Shown here one piece after another: positions 35,739-44,445 of a stretch of DNA of 64,000 nt; the first letter of the stretch is position 1, and each line of letters opens with the position of its first letter. The translations under genes and the position numbers were made by a program. The DNA is taken from assembly GCA_020636275.1 (NCBI GenBank), contig JACJYD010000002.1, positions 62,001 through 126,000 of the forward strand. Reading direction: 5' to 3'. The stretch is from Lewinellaceae bacterium (GTDB lineage Bacteria > Bacteroidota > Bacteroidia > Chitinophagales > Saprospiraceae). The notes beneath the pieces are model-generated. The model made no database searches and had not been told where the DNA came from. It saw only the letters and a list, made by a program, of their open reading frames with translations.

Positions 35739-36809
35739 ATGCAAAACGCTTTTTTTCGCGATTTAGTCGTCGTGGAACTCGCCTCTGTGCTGGCTGGTCC
35801 GGCCGTGGGCCAATTCTTTGCCGAACTCGGCGCCCGGGTCATCAAGATCGAACATCCGAATGGCGATATGACCCGGCATTGGAAATTGCCTTCCGAATCG
35901 CAGGTGCAGGCGCATTCAGCCTATTACTGCAGCGTCAACTGGGGTAAAGAAATTCATTTTATCGATCTGTCGACCGCGGAGGGGTATGCACATACTCTGC
36001 AATATCTGGAGGGCGCCGACGTGGTGATCAGTAATTTCAGGCCCGAGGCGGCTAAGCGGCTGAAGCTCGGCGCCAACGTTCTCCGTGAGCGTTTTCCCCG
36101 GCTGATCGTGGGTGAGATCAGCGCTTACGGCCCCGGCGACCCAAGGCCGGCCTTCGACGTGGTGCTGCAGGCGGAGGCCGGATTCTTATACATGAACGGC
36201 GAGCCCGGGGGCGCCCCGGTGAAGATGCCCGTAGCCTTGATCGATCTGATGGCCGCCCACCAGTTGAAAGAAGGTATTTTGCTGGCCCTGCTTCAGCGCG
36301 AACGAACGGGCCAGGGTGCCCTGGTGCAAACCTCTTTGCTGGAGGCGGCTTTAGCCTCGCTGGCCAACCAGGCGAGTAACTGGCTGATGGCCGGTCACAT
36401 CCCGCAACCCATGGGGACCCGGCATCCCAATATTGCACCCTACGGGGATGTGTTCACCACACGCGATGGCAAGCTGATCCTGCTGGCTGTCGGCACCGAC
36501 CGGCAATTCGCCCAGCTATGTACCCTGTTGGCCAAAGATGAATGGATCACCAATCCCGTATTGGCTACCAATGCTGCCCGCGTCCGCAACCGGGAGCTGT
36601 TGCGGGATGTCTTGCAGGACGCGATCGTGCACTGGGAAAGCACGGTCCTTTTGGAAAAGCTGGAGCTACTTCACGTGCCCGCCGCCCGGATCCGGGATAT
36701 GAAAGAGGTCTTTGAGTTGCCGCAGGCGCAAAAGATGATCCTGGAAGGGAAAATGCCCGATGGGCAAACCAGCCGGGGTGTGCGGACGGTAGCGTTTGCC
36801 GTAAGTTAA
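35739..36809 (+). CDS. CaiB/BaiF-family CoA transferase
   Basis: 356 aa from ATG 35739 (MQNAFFRDLVVVELASVLAG). Family III CoA transferase pattern: GPAVGQFFAELGARVIKIEHP, VISNFRPEAAKRL, AYGPGDPRPAFDVVLQAEAG, and the catalytic Asp in ALIDLMAAHQLKEGILLALL (about 169). The C-terminal half has the GMGTR-like PMGTRHPNIAPYGDVFTT. The natural acids are not predictable from sequence; the family covers carnitine, formyl/oxalate and mesaconate-type substrates. Monocistronic. Confidence 0.88.
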   Translation: MQNAFFRDLVVVELASVLAGPAVGQFFAELGARVIKIEHPNGDMTRHWKLPSESQVQAHSAYYCSVNWGKEIHFIDLSTAEGYAHTLQYLEGADVVISNFRPEAAKRLKLGANVLRERFPRLIVGEISAYGPGDPRPAFDVVLQAEAGFLYMNGEPGGAPVKMPVALIDLMAAHQLKEGILLALLQRERTGQGALVQTSLLEAALASLANQASNWLMAGHIPQPMGTRHPNIAPYGDVFTTRDGKLILLAVGTDRQFAQLCTLLAKDEWITNPVLATNAARVRNRELLRDVLQDAIVHWESTVLLEKLELLHVPAARIRDMKEVFELPQAQKMILEGKMPDGQTSRGVRTVAFAVS

Positions 36810-36848
36810 ACGGCACTTTTTTGTGCGCGCCCCCTATAGATATACCAT

Positions 36849-37331
36849 TTACCGGGCAATCGAGGCCAGCAATTTATACATCTCCCCCTCCCGCGAGATC
36901 AGACAGCCGTGTTCCAGCATGCGGAACAACTCCTGCTCCCGGCTTTCCCGGTAGCCTTTTTCAGCTGAATAGACCTTCAGGCTGGCACTGGAATCCTGAA
37001 GGGAGCTCATCATTTCCTCCGGCGTTTGATCTTGTGTAAAATCCAGCGAACTTTCCCCTTCGATCATCAACCCCAGCATCAGGATCTTGTCGGGCTGGCA
37101 GTGGAAGGTTTTGATATCCTTCGGCGTTTTGAATTCCATGTATTCGACCTTCGAAAGCACGTCTTCGAAAACGGTATCGCTGAACAGATCGAGCAAGGAG
37201 TCGGCTTTCTCCGGCGCCTCTTTTTTCAGGCGTTCCCAATCATCGGCTGTGACGTGGTTGGCGGCCAGGAAGCGGACGAAGTCGTCGCGGAGCTCTTCGA
37301 GTTCCTCCAGATTTAGTTGTCGGTATTTCAT
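36849..37331 (-). CDS. conserved Bacteroidota protein, DUF6495-like
   Basis: 160 aa starting at MKYRQLNLEELEELRD (an ATG two codons earlier, 37337, is possible). Soluble and acidic, with the EKADSLLDLFSDTVFEDVLSKV and HCQPDKILMLGLMIEG blocks, which I associate from memory with DUF6495. No catalytic motif or domain of known function. The C-terminal RMLEHGCLISREGEMYKLL helix is well structured. The 3' end is 40 bp from the CoA transferase end (convergent). Confidence 0.6.
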   Translation of the reverse strand: MKYRQLNLEELEELRDDFVRFLAANHVTADDWERLKKEAPEKADSLLDLFSDTVFEDVLSKVEYMEFKTPKDIKTFHCQPDKILMLGLMIEGESSLDFTQDQTPEEMMSSLQDSSASLKVYSAEKGYRESREQELFRMLEHGCLISREGEMYKLLASIAR

Positions 37332-37382
37332 TCCCAAAAAATATAGGGGAGAAAAGCCGCGGGCCTTCCTCCGGAATAATAT

Positions 37383-37802
37383 TTACGAATGGATCGAATA
37401 ATCGTATGTGACCTTGGCCACTTTTTCCACCATCCGGATGGCGGTACAATACTTTTCGACCGAGAGGCTAACGGCCCGTTCTACCTTTGCCGCTTCAAGT
37501 GTGCCATACAGATCAAAATGCAAATGGACATCGGTAAAAATGCGAGGATGGGTGTCGACCCGGTCCCCTTTCACTGAAATTTTTATGTCGCGCAGGTCCT
37601 GTCGCTGTTTGCGCAGCAAGTGGATAATATCCATGGCACTGCAGGTTCCCATGCTCGTCAGCAAGAGCTGCATGGGGCGCATACCCTGGTTATTGCCGCC
37701 GATATCCGGTGCGCCGTCGATATCTACGGTATTCCCAAAATCGTTGGTGGCCCGCAAATGAAAGGGCTCTTCCTGGCTAAGTCGGTGGATGGTGATTTCC
37801 AT
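37383..37802 (-). CDS. OsmC-family protein
   Basis: 139 aa from ATG at 37800-37802 (MEITIHRLSQEEPFHLRATN); an upstream ATG would add an unrelated leader. OsmC features are the GNNQGMRPMQLLLTSMGTCSAMDIIHLLRKQ segment with its Cys and the second Cys in SVEKYCTAIRMV, arranged as the peroxidatic Cys pair. Dimeric peroxidases of this type reduce organic hydroperoxides. It lies on the same strand as the downstream DUF6495-like gene. Confidence 0.85.
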   Translation of the reverse strand: MEITIHRLSQEEPFHLRATNDFGNTVDIDGAPDIGGNNQGMRPMQLLLTSMGTCSAMDIIHLLRKQRQDLRDIKISVKGDRVDTHPRIFTDVHLHFDLYGTLEAAKVERAVSLSVEKYCTAIRMVEKVAKVTYDYSIHS

Positions 37803-37881
37803 GTCGTTGGTTTTTATGGAAAAGAAACCGCCGGGAAGGCCCAAAGTTTAAATAGAAACGACCGCCGGACGGTCATTCGGG

Positions 37882-38319
37882 TTATTTTGCCCGTTGCGGC
37901 AATTGCAGTTGCATCATCAGAAGGGCCAGGATAAATACCAGGTTCTTGACGATATATTGCCCCACGATGGTAAAACCATAGGGTGCGCGCGTGAAGGAGA
38001 GATCGGGGAAGAACAACAGCGGCAGGAACGTACAGGCCATATGAACCAGTGCCAAAGTGATGGCGACACGCTGCAGTTTGTTGGACAGGAACAGGATTCC
38101 CACAAAGACTTCCCAAATGGCCAGCAGGATGATCGACACATTGTCGGGGATCAATCCGAAGGTCAGGGTATGGATGGTCTGTTTGGCCAGGCTTTCCGCC
38201 GGACTAAGGCCGGGGAAGAATTTCAACACACCGAACCAGGAGTATATGATCCCGAAACTGATCCGAAGGAGTTTGTAGAGCAATTTCAGTCGCTCATCGC
38301 TTGCTTGTTGGCCTTTCAT
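37882..38319 (-). CDS. DoxX/YkgB-type four-helix membrane protein
   Basis: 145 aa from ATG 38317-38319. Four hydrophobic segments: about 17-35 (ISFGIIYSWFGVLKFFPG), 62-82 (VSIILLAIWEVFVGILFL), 88-108 (VAITLALVHMACTFLPLL), and 120-140 (YIVKNLVFILALLMMQL). The GVLKFFPGLSPAES and AP.GFTIVGQYIVKN sequences resemble the DoxX and DUF417/YkgB group of quinone- or stress-associated membrane proteins. The exact role is unknown. A terminator-like structure lies in its leader. Confidence 0.7.
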   Translation of the reverse strand: MKGQQASDERLKLLYKLLRISFGIIYSWFGVLKFFPGLSPAESLAKQTIHTLTFGLIPDNVSIILLAIWEVFVGILFLSNKLQRVAITLALVHMACTFLPLLFFPDLSFTRAPYGFTIVGQYIVKNLVFILALLMMQLQLPQRAK

Positions 38320-38350
38320 GCTTTTTGTTTTTCTGGTGACAAGATTAAAA

Positions 38351-38387
38351 AAAGAGGGGCTACGGGTTGCACCCGCACCCCCTCTTT
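38351..38387 (-). terminator. terminator-like hairpin upstream of the DoxX-like gene
   Basis: Outer arms AAAGAGGGG (38351-38359) and CCCCTCTTT (38379-38387), with an inner CGGGT/ACCCG stem. Read on the minus strand it ends in CCCCTC followed by seven T, so it would stop transcription heading towards the DoxX-like gene. It has only three T in the plus direction. It may be an attenuator in the leader or the end of an unseen short transcript. Confidence 0.5.
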
Positions 38388-38475
38388 CAGGATCGTTTGT
38401 CATTTGGAGCCCAAAAAGTAGGGATGTTTTGACAATTTTCCATCCTTTTACAGCCATAATCGATTTTCCAGCGTT

Positions 38476-38483
38476 TATTTTTG
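38476..38483 (+). promoter_or_regulatory. -7 element of the peroxiredoxin gene
   Basis: TATTTTTG, matching TAnnTTTG, about 64 nt before the peroxiredoxin ATG. No TTG is found at the right distance, so only the -7 part is supported. Confidence 0.35.
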
Positions 38484-38546
38484 TAGGCATTCCCGGGTTT
38501 CGGGCGGCCTTTTTCACCCAATTTTTAACCCACAAAATCAGCTAAA

Positions 38547-39185
38547 ATGGTATTACGCTTAGGAGACACCGCTCCAAATTTCAAAGCCCAAACTACCCAT
38601 GGGGACATCGATTTCTACGAATGGCTCGGCAATAGCTGGGGTTTGTTGTTTTCCCATCCTGCGGATTTTACTCCGGTCTGCACCACCGAACTCGGACGTA
38701 CCGCAGCCCTGAAAGGAGAATTTGAAAAACGAAATGTAAAGGCAATAGCCCTGAGCATCGACCCGCTCGACAGCCACCATGAGTGGATTAAAGATATTGA
38801 GGAAACCCAGTCGGTTTCCATGAACTTCCCCATAATTGCCGATGCCGACCGGAAAGTTGCCGAGTTGTACGACATGATCCACCCGAATCAGACTGAGAAA
38901 TTTACCGTTCGCTCTGTTTTCATCATCGACCCGCAGAAGAAGGTCCGCCTGACGCTGACCTATCCGCCTTCTACCGGACGCAATTTCCTGGAGATCCTCC
39001 GCGTGATCGACAGCCTGCAACTGACCTCCTACCACAGCGTGGCTACACCGGTCGACTGGGAGCAGGGCGAAGACGTGGTCATCCTCCCATCTATCTCCAA
39101 TGAGGATGCCAAAGAACGCTTCCCGAAAGGGTTTACCACGGTCAAACCCTACCTGCGCATGACGCCGCAACCGGATAAAGATTAA
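38547..39185 (+). CDS. 1-Cys peroxiredoxin (Prx6 type)
   Basis: 212 aa. The peroxidatic Cys is in HPADFTPVCTTELG (about 46), with Thr and Arg partners typical of the family (VRSVFIIDP, about 128). The C-terminal Prx6-specific extension is present: YHSVATPVDWEQGEDVVI and FTTVKPYLRMTP. No second resolving Cys is found. It reduces hydrogen peroxide and alkyl peroxides, probably with help from thioredoxin or another thiol donor. Divergent from the DoxX-like gene; a hairpin follows. Confidence 0.93.
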   Translation: MVLRLGDTAPNFKAQTTHGDIDFYEWLGNSWGLLFSHPADFTPVCTTELGRTAALKGEFEKRNVKAIALSIDPLDSHHEWIKDIEETQSVSMNFPIIADADRKVAELYDMIHPNQTEKFTVRSVFIIDPQKKVRLTLTYPPSTGRNFLEILRVIDSLQLTSYHSVATPVDWEQGEDVVILPSISNEDAKERFPKGFTTVKPYLRMTPQPDKD

Positions 39186-39193
39186 CTTTGATG

Positions 39194-39221
39194 ATGTGCA
39201 GTGGTCCTTTCCACTGCACAT
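39194..39221 (+). terminator. hairpin after the peroxiredoxin gene
   Basis: ATGTGCAGTGG (39194-39204), loop TCCTTT, CCACTGCACAT (39211-39221). 11-bp perfect arms and a short T-rich tail; it ends 6 bp before the next ATG, so it could also control read-through to the dehydrogenase gene. Confidence 0.6.
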
Positions 39222-39227
39222 TCTTAT

Positions 39228-40181
39228 ATGAAAATACTGTTCCTCAACCAGGCTCACCCGGTGCTTCTGGATCGGCTCCAGGCGCTGGGATTTTTATGTG
39301 AAGAAGACCTGCAAAGCAGCGAATCCGAGTTGGAAAACCAGATTGGCGAGTATACCGGCATCGTGCTGCGCAGCCGCATCTCCATTGGCCGCGACCTGAT
39401 CGATCGGGCTGCAAACCTTCGGTTTATCGCCCGGGAAGGCGTGGGGTTGGAGCATATCGACACCGGCTATGCCGAATCGAAAGGCATCGCCGTGCTGACC
39501 TCTCCGGAAGGCAGCCGCGATACGGTTGGGGAGCATGCGCTCGGCCTTCTGCTCAGCCTGCTCAACAACCTTTCCCGGGCCGATCGCCAGATCCGCCAGG
39601 GCCAATGGATTCGGGAAGGGAATCGCGGGGTGGAGATAAAAGGAAAAACGGTGGGGGTGCTGGGTTACGGAAATATGGGCAGCGCTTTTGCCCGCAAACT
39701 CCAGGGTTTCGAAGCCCGTGTGATCGCCTACGACAAATACAAATCCAACTACGGCGATGCCTATGCCGAGGCCGTGTCCCTGGAACAACTCTGGGCCGAG
39801 AGCGATCTGTTCAGCATCCATATTCCCTACATGCCCGCCAACCACCATTTTATCGATGGGGCTTTTCTGGATCGCTTCCAAAAGCCCGTCTACCTGGTCA
39901 ATACCGCCCGCGGCCTCGTGTTGAACACCGCCGACCTGGTCGCCCGGCTTCAAAGCGGAAAGGTCCAGGGTGCGGCCCTGGACGTGCTGGAATACGAGGA
40001 TACCTCTTTCGAGCAGGTTCGCGCCGGGGAGATCCCCGCGCCCATGCAATACCTTTTACAAGCGGATAATGTCGTGCTCAGCCCGCATATCGCCGGCTGG
40101 TCGTTCGAGAGTAAGAAGGGGCATGCGGAGGTGTTGGCGGAGAAGATTGACCGACTGATTTTTGGAAACGGCATTTCTTAG
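39228..40181 (+). CDS. D-2-hydroxyacid dehydrogenase, phosphoglycerate dehydrogenase-like
   Basis: 317 aa from ATG 39228; an earlier ATG at 39201 sits inside the hairpin. NAD-binding GVLGYGNMGSAFARKLQG (about 143-160) with the Asp for NAD in IAYDKY, catalytic Arg in VNTARG (about 227), and catalytic His in LSPHIAGW (about 288). No C-terminal ACT domain, so it is a short SerA-like form. Could be 3-phosphoglycerate or another 2-oxoacid reductase; no serine-pathway gene is adjacent. Confidence 0.85.
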   Translation: MKILFLNQAHPVLLDRLQALGFLCEEDLQSSESELENQIGEYTGIVLRSRISIGRDLIDRAANLRFIAREGVGLEHIDTGYAESKGIAVLTSPEGSRDTVGEHALGLLLSLLNNLSRADRQIRQGQWIREGNRGVEIKGKTVGVLGYGNMGSAFARKLQGFEARVIAYDKYKSNYGDAYAEAVSLEQLWAESDLFSIHIPYMPANHHFIDGAFLDRFQKPVYLVNTARGLVLNTADLVARLQSGKVQGAALDVLEYEDTSFEQVRAGEIPAPMQYLLQADNVVLSPHIAGWSFESKKGHAEVLAEKIDRLIFGNGIS

Positions 40182-40196
40182 AAATGCCGTTTCCAA
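40162..40196 (+). terminator. 16-bp perfect palindrome overlapping the dehydrogenase stop codon
   Basis: Left arm 40162-40177 (TTGGAAACGGCATTTC), loop TTA 40178-40180, right arm 40181-40196. The TAG stop is formed by the last two loop bases and the first right-arm base. The C-terminal codons are therefore part of the stem. Confidence 0.75.
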
Positions 40197-40217
40197 CCTA
40201 AAAAACAACTTTCCCTC

Positions 40218-41264
40218 ATGAAAAAAATCCTACTCTGTTCCTTGTGCATCCTGACCGCTCTCCAATGCCGGGAAGCTGTCTCTTCCGACCCACATGGAAA
40301 AGCCGCTCCTCCGAGCTCCACCCCCGAATACGCCCTTGCCATACACGGAGGCGCGGGAACGATCCTGAAGGAAAACATGACGCCTGAAATGGAGGCGGCC
40401 TACCGGCAGGCCCTGGACGAGGCCCTGACGATCGGGGAGGCTATTCTGAAAAACGGGGGCACGGCAATGGATGCGGTGGAGCAAACGATTATCTTCATGG
40501 AGGATTCGCCCTTATTTAATGCCGGCAAGGGCGCCGTGTTGACCTATGACGGCCACGCCGAACTCGACGCTTCGTTTATGGACGGCGCTACGCAAAATGC
40601 GGGAGCTGTAGGTGGCGTGCGCATCGTGCGCAACCCCATTCGGGCAGCTCGAGCTGTTATGGAACGCTCTCCGCATGTCTTTCTCGTCGGCCAGGGGGCA
40701 GAGCAGTTTGCGCTGGAACAAAGCCTAGATACGGTTCCCAATTCTTATTTTCTGACGGAGCGCCGCATTGAAGCCTGGAGGCAAACCCACCCGGATGAAA
40801 TGCTCCCCCAAACGGGCTATCAAACGGACTCGCGTCCGGTGAGCGATTATTACGGTACGGTGGGTTGCGTGGCGCTCGACCGTGCCGGTAACCTGGCAGC
40901 AGGCACCTCTACGGGTGGGATGAACGACAAGCGTTACAACCGGATCGGCGATTCTCCCATCATTGGAGCGGGCACGTATGCCGATAATGCTACCTGCGCG
41001 GTGTCCTGTACCGGACATGGTGAATTCTTCATCCGGTATGCAGTGGCCTATGACGTGTCGGCGCGAATGGCTTATTTGAAAGAAGACGTAGCAACGGCTT
41101 CGGATTATATCATCGGACAGCGGCTTGTAGAGAAGGGCGGTACGGGCGGACTGATCGCCCTCGACCGGCATGGACGGATCGCCCAGCCTTTCAATACGCC
41201 CGGCATGTACCGGGGCTATGTTCGGCCGGGCGAGCGGTATGTAGGCATTTATAAAGACGAATAA
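40218..41264 (+). CDS. isoaspartyl peptidase / plant-type L-asparaginase lipoprotein
   Basis: 348 aa. Lipoprotein-type signal (LLCSLCILTALQC, Cys about 17). Ntn-hydrolase pattern: IHGGAGT (about 40), GGTAMDAVEQTI, NAGKGAVLTYDGHAELDASFMDG, and the autocleavage G/T in YYGTVGCVALDRAGNLAAG (Thr about 215) followed by STGGMNDKRYNRIGDSPIIGAGTYAD. Self-cleaves into two subunits, with the new N-terminal Thr as nucleophile, and releases isoaspartate-type dipeptides or hydrolyses asparagine. Exported to the periplasm, unlike cytoplasmic homologues. Its 3' end overlaps the convergent anti-sigma gene by 16 bp. Confidence 0.92.
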   Translation: MKKILLCSLCILTALQCREAVSSDPHGKAAPPSSTPEYALAIHGGAGTILKENMTPEMEAAYRQALDEALTIGEAILKNGGTAMDAVEQTIIFMEDSPLFNAGKGAVLTYDGHAELDASFMDGATQNAGAVGGVRIVRNPIRAARAVMERSPHVFLVGQGAEQFALEQSLDTVPNSYFLTERRIEAWRQTHPDEMLPQTGYQTDSRPVSDYYGTVGCVALDRAGNLAAGTSTGGMNDKRYNRIGDSPIIGAGTYADNATCAVSCTGHGEFFIRYAVAYDVSARMAYLKEDVATASDYIIGQRLVEKGGTGGLIALDRHGRIAQPFNTPGMYRGYVRPGERYVGIYKDE

Positions 41265-42970
41265 AGGGCTTCGCGCACATCCATTTCATTTCGCAACGGC
41301 CGGTCGATCACATCCATCACAACCGTTTGACCGAAACGGGCCGGCTGGATCTGTTTGGCGGAAGCAGGCCGGCAAATGGCCAGTTGCCGGTCGTCGGTCA
41401 ACATCCAGATCAGCTGATCGGATTCCGGGTTGATGGGCAGTTTCGCCATCCGCCCCGTATAGAAACGCGTGATGGTATTTTTATTTACATCGACCAAATA
41501 ACCCACCCGGTTGCGCAGGGCAGTTCCGGAATCATCCCGGAACCTCGCTCTTACATCGGCTATTTCCGGTTCGGTAGGGCGGTCGCAGTTCCAGATCCCA
41601 AGATGGGTGGCATTGAACCGGTTGATCACTTTGTGCCGGATAGGAGGGTGGTCGATCTGAGCAGAGGCCCAGGCGGCTTCATAATTGGCATGCAAATGTT
41701 CACGTTCGGCGGCAAAGTGGTCCCGGATGCTGTCTTGCCGGATGCGAAGCAGTTCGGCATTTTTGGCGGAGAGCTGTTCGTAACGCGACCACTCCGCTTC
41801 GTACTCGGCCAGCGCTTTGTCGTAGTCGGAGCCCGAGAGCACAGGGTTGACTACGACGGAAAGCTGCTGGTCGCCTTTGAAAAGGGTTAGTTGAAAGTCG
41901 CGGTTATTGATAGGGTGTAATTCAACATTATCCCATTGTTGGGCCAGTTGGGACCGGTCGATGGTCTCGGCCGGGTGTAATTGCCAGAGGGTACCTTCCC
42001 GCAGGAGGTCCAGTTGTTCCGGGTTGAGGGAATTGCTTTCCGGCGACTGGAGCAGGGCGGACAGGTCGAAGTCGAAGACGAAATCCGTGCCGTTATGCCG
42101 TTGTGGCCGCAAGGGCGGATCGGGGATGGCCAGTTCGCGTTCGAGGTCGGACAGGGCCAGTCGCTCATCGCTTTCCAGGGCCGTCAGTTCGAGCTGGAAC
42201 GATTCCTGTACGGAGCAAAGTTCGTGGTCTGATGGGAGTTCGGGGAAATAGGTTTCCACGATGACCATGTCGTTGGCATCTTCATAGACCCAGTTGCGTT
42301 GTACCGTATCCAGGCTGTAAATATTGTAGGCATCGATATCTTCTTCATCGGATACGGAGATCTCCGAAACCAGTTCTACTTCGATGGCCCGTCCGGGGCG
42401 AATGTGGAGGCGCTTTCCGTTTTGTTCGGCATAGATCTCGACCATGCCGGCGGATTCCAGTTGATAGGGAGTACCGGAAGAGTCGTAATTCATGGGTACC
42501 CCGGACAGGAAGAAGTCGACGAAGTCGTGCATTTCCCGGTACCGGATGTCGACATTCCCGACGACGGCATTGCCTGCTTCATCCTGGAAGGCTTCGGAGG
42601 GGATATGGAGCCGGGTGCCGTTGGTGCCATTGCAAGTGGCGCCCTGGCCGGCATCTACAGAGAATTGGGCAAATTCTTTTTGGATCGATTGGTCGAAGGG
42701 GGGTGCTACATAGGGTTGGCTGGTAAAATAAGCGTGTGCCTGGCGTTCGAATTTGGCATCGGTTGGGATCTGGGAAATGATGAACCAGCCTGTCAGGGCG
42801 GCGGCGAGGCTCGCCGAGGCGACGAGGAGGCGCCGGATGGCGGAAGAGGTCCGTCTGGGGGCGGCTTCCTGCCCGTACTGCTCCAGCAAGGCATCGAAAT
42901 TCTTGTGCTTTTCGATATCCTCGCGGGAAGGAGACGGCGTATTTATTCGAAAATCGTAGTGTTTTCTCAT
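41249..42970 (-). CDS. putative anti-sigma factor, membrane-anchored, large periplasmic domain
   Basis: 573 aa, starting 6 bp after the ECF sigma gene. N-terminal cytoplasmic part about 45 aa, one membrane segment (LLVASASLAAALTGWFIIS, about 48-66), then a long periplasmic region. The latter includes a Bacteroidota surface-type block (NGTRLHIPSEAFQDEAGN, YREMHDFVDFFLSGVPMNYD, SAGMVEIYAEQNGKRLHI, about 115-200). No zinc-binding anti-sigma motif is seen in the short cytoplasmic tail, so inhibition of the sigma factor is inferred only from operon and topology. The 3' end overlaps the asparaginase gene. Confidence 0.7.
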   Translation of the reverse strand: MRKHYDFRINTPSPSREDIEKHKNFDALLEQYGQEAAPRRTSSAIRRLLVASASLAAALTGWFIISQIPTDAKFERQAHAYFTSQPYVAPPFDQSIQKEFAQFSVDAGQGATCNGTNGTRLHIPSEAFQDEAGNAVVGNVDIRYREMHDFVDFFLSGVPMNYDSSGTPYQLESAGMVEIYAEQNGKRLHIRPGRAIEVELVSEISVSDEEDIDAYNIYSLDTVQRNWVYEDANDMVIVETYFPELPSDHELCSVQESFQLELTALESDERLALSDLERELAIPDPPLRPQRHNGTDFVFDFDLSALLQSPESNSLNPEQLDLLREGTLWQLHPAETIDRSQLAQQWDNVELHPINNRDFQLTLFKGDQQLSVVVNPVLSGSDYDKALAEYEAEWSRYEQLSAKNAELLRIRQDSIRDHFAAEREHLHANYEAAWASAQIDHPPIRHKVINRFNATHLGIWNCDRPTEPEIADVRARFRDDSGTALRNRVGYLVDVNKNTITRFYTGRMAKLPINPESDQLIWMLTDDRQLAICRPASAKQIQPARFGQTVVMDVIDRPLRNEMDVREALYSSL

Positions 42971-42976
42971 AACTCG

Positions 42977-43609
42977 TTAATTCCGCTTGGTTTTAGGATG
43001 GAGGATCTTCCGTTTCATTCGTTCCAGTATCCGGTAAGTTCGCATCTTGGCATTGGCTTCTGAAATATTCAGGATATCGGCAATCTCTTTAAAAGACCGT
43101 TCCTCAAAAAAACGCATTTCGATCAGTTCCAGGTCGGCGGGCTCCAACTCGTCGAGTAATGTCAGCATCGCTTCGTATTTTCCTTCGTGGCGCTCTTCTT
43201 CCAGTTCTTCGGCCAGGTGTCCGAGTTGGTTCTCTTCGGCGCTGACCACCCGGTTCTTGTTGCTGGCCCGGTAATGCTGGCCCAGTTCATTGCCGGCGAT
43301 CCGGAACAACCAGGCGGAGAAGGGCACGCCTTGAAAAGTATAGGATTCCAGCTTTTGCATGGCTTTGAGGAAAACCTGGGAGCAAAGGTCGGCGGTGAGG
43401 GCCTCGTCGGCAGTGCGCTTGTATAGAAAGCGGAACACCGGCTCGTAGTAGCGCTCGTAAAGCGGGCGGAAATGGGCACGATCCGATACGGCCGCCTGAA
43501 CTTCCAGCCATTCCTGCTGTAGTGCATCCGCCGGGACCCAATTCGGGCTGCGCTGTATGGATTCGTTTTTATTCAAAATTGCTGATTGGAGCATATTATT
43601 GGAAAACAA
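42977..43609 (-). CDS. ECF-type RNA polymerase sigma factor
   Basis: 210 aa. Region 2 (RPLYERYYEPVFRFLYKRTA, then AWLFRIAGNELGQHYRASNK, about 50-125) and region 4 (LELIEMRFFEERSFKEIADIL, helix-turn-helix NISEANAKMRTYRILERMKR, about 150-195) are clear. A divergent N-terminal 40-aa tail precedes region 2. Together with the downstream membrane protein it is a two-gene ECF/anti-sigma unit, presumably signalling envelope state. Target promoters are not evident here. Confidence 0.9.
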   Translation of the reverse strand: MFSNNMLQSAILNKNESIQRSPNWVPADALQQEWLEVQAAVSDRAHFRPLYERYYEPVFRFLYKRTADEALTADLCSQVFLKAMQKLESYTFQGVPFSAWLFRIAGNELGQHYRASNKNRVVSAEENQLGHLAEELEEERHEGKYEAMLTLLDELEPADLELIEMRFFEERSFKEIADILNISEANAKMRTYRILERMKRKILHPKTKRN

Positions 43610-43712
43610 CTCCTGCGCCTGCTGTTATGGATCGGCGGATTTGGGTTTTTATTTTTATAATGCCGATCCGTCAAAAAGTAACAGGATGTTTCTCAAAATT
43701 CGAACCAGTTTT

Positions 43713-44393
43713 TTACCCCAACATCGAATCGATCATGGCGATTAGCGTCTCGTTGAGATGATCGATTGCCAGCGGGATGTCCCAGGCTTCCCGGTTGCGG
43801 GCTTCCACGTAGTTGGAAATGGCCCGTATTGCCAGGAATGGCGCTTCTTCCGACAGGCAAACCAAAAAGAAAGCGGCCCCTTCCATCGTTTCTACGTCCG
43901 CCTCAAACTGCCGGCGACAGGCCTCGATGCTGGGCGGATAGCCGTGTACCCGGTGAACGGTCAGACCTTGTACGGCCTGTAGCCCGGGGAGGGGATCTTT
44001 CAGGGGCTGAACCAATTTCCCGTGCTCGAAGGGCGGAAAATTTGGATCAACCAATCTCATGGAAAACACGTCTGTAAAAGAACCATCTGCCTCCTCCACG
44101 CCCAGGTCTCCAAATTGCTCGCTTACCACCTGAACCACCTCGCCGATCGACAGCGATCGTTGGAAACTGCCGGCGATCCCCGCATTGATCACCAGGTCGA
44201 ACCGTTGACGGGCCAACACCCTGGTCAGGTGATAGGTCGTCATTGCAATCCCCACTCCGGTGATCGACAACTGTACCTCGTGTTCGCCTTTCCGGAAAAA
44301 CGAGGGTTGCCCCTGTTCAAAAGGGCCCTCTTCCAGGTATTGGATCAAGGGCGCGATTTCAAACGGGGTGGCGGAGACGATCAATATACGCAT
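43713..44393 (-). CDS. mqnB: futalosine hydrolase
   Basis: 226 aa, nucleosidase fold. Typical MqnB sequence: VSATPFEIAPL start, ITGVGIAMTTYHLTRVLA, NAGIAGSFQRSLSIGEVVQV (about 70-90), and the VETMEGAAFFLVCL catalytic segment (Glu about 168) with RAISNYVEARNREAW near the end. It cleaves futalosine to dehypoxanthine futalosine in the alternative menaquinone route, which fits a respiring Bacteroidota organism. Other mqn genes are not in this window. Monocistronic. Confidence 0.9.
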   Translation of the reverse strand: MRILIVSATPFEIAPLIQYLEEGPFEQGQPSFFRKGEHEVQLSITGVGIAMTTYHLTRVLARQRFDLVINAGIAGSFQRSLSIGEVVQVVSEQFGDLGVEEADGSFTDVFSMRLVDPNFPPFEHGKLVQPLKDPLPGLQAVQGLTVHRVHGYPPSIEACRRQFEADVETMEGAAFFLVCLSEEAPFLAIRAISNYVEARNREAWDIPLAIDHLNETLIAMIDSMLG

Positions 44394-44445
44394 AAAAACG
44401 AGGAATGGGGTGTAATTTGTTTCGCAAAGCTAATAAATTCAAGCC

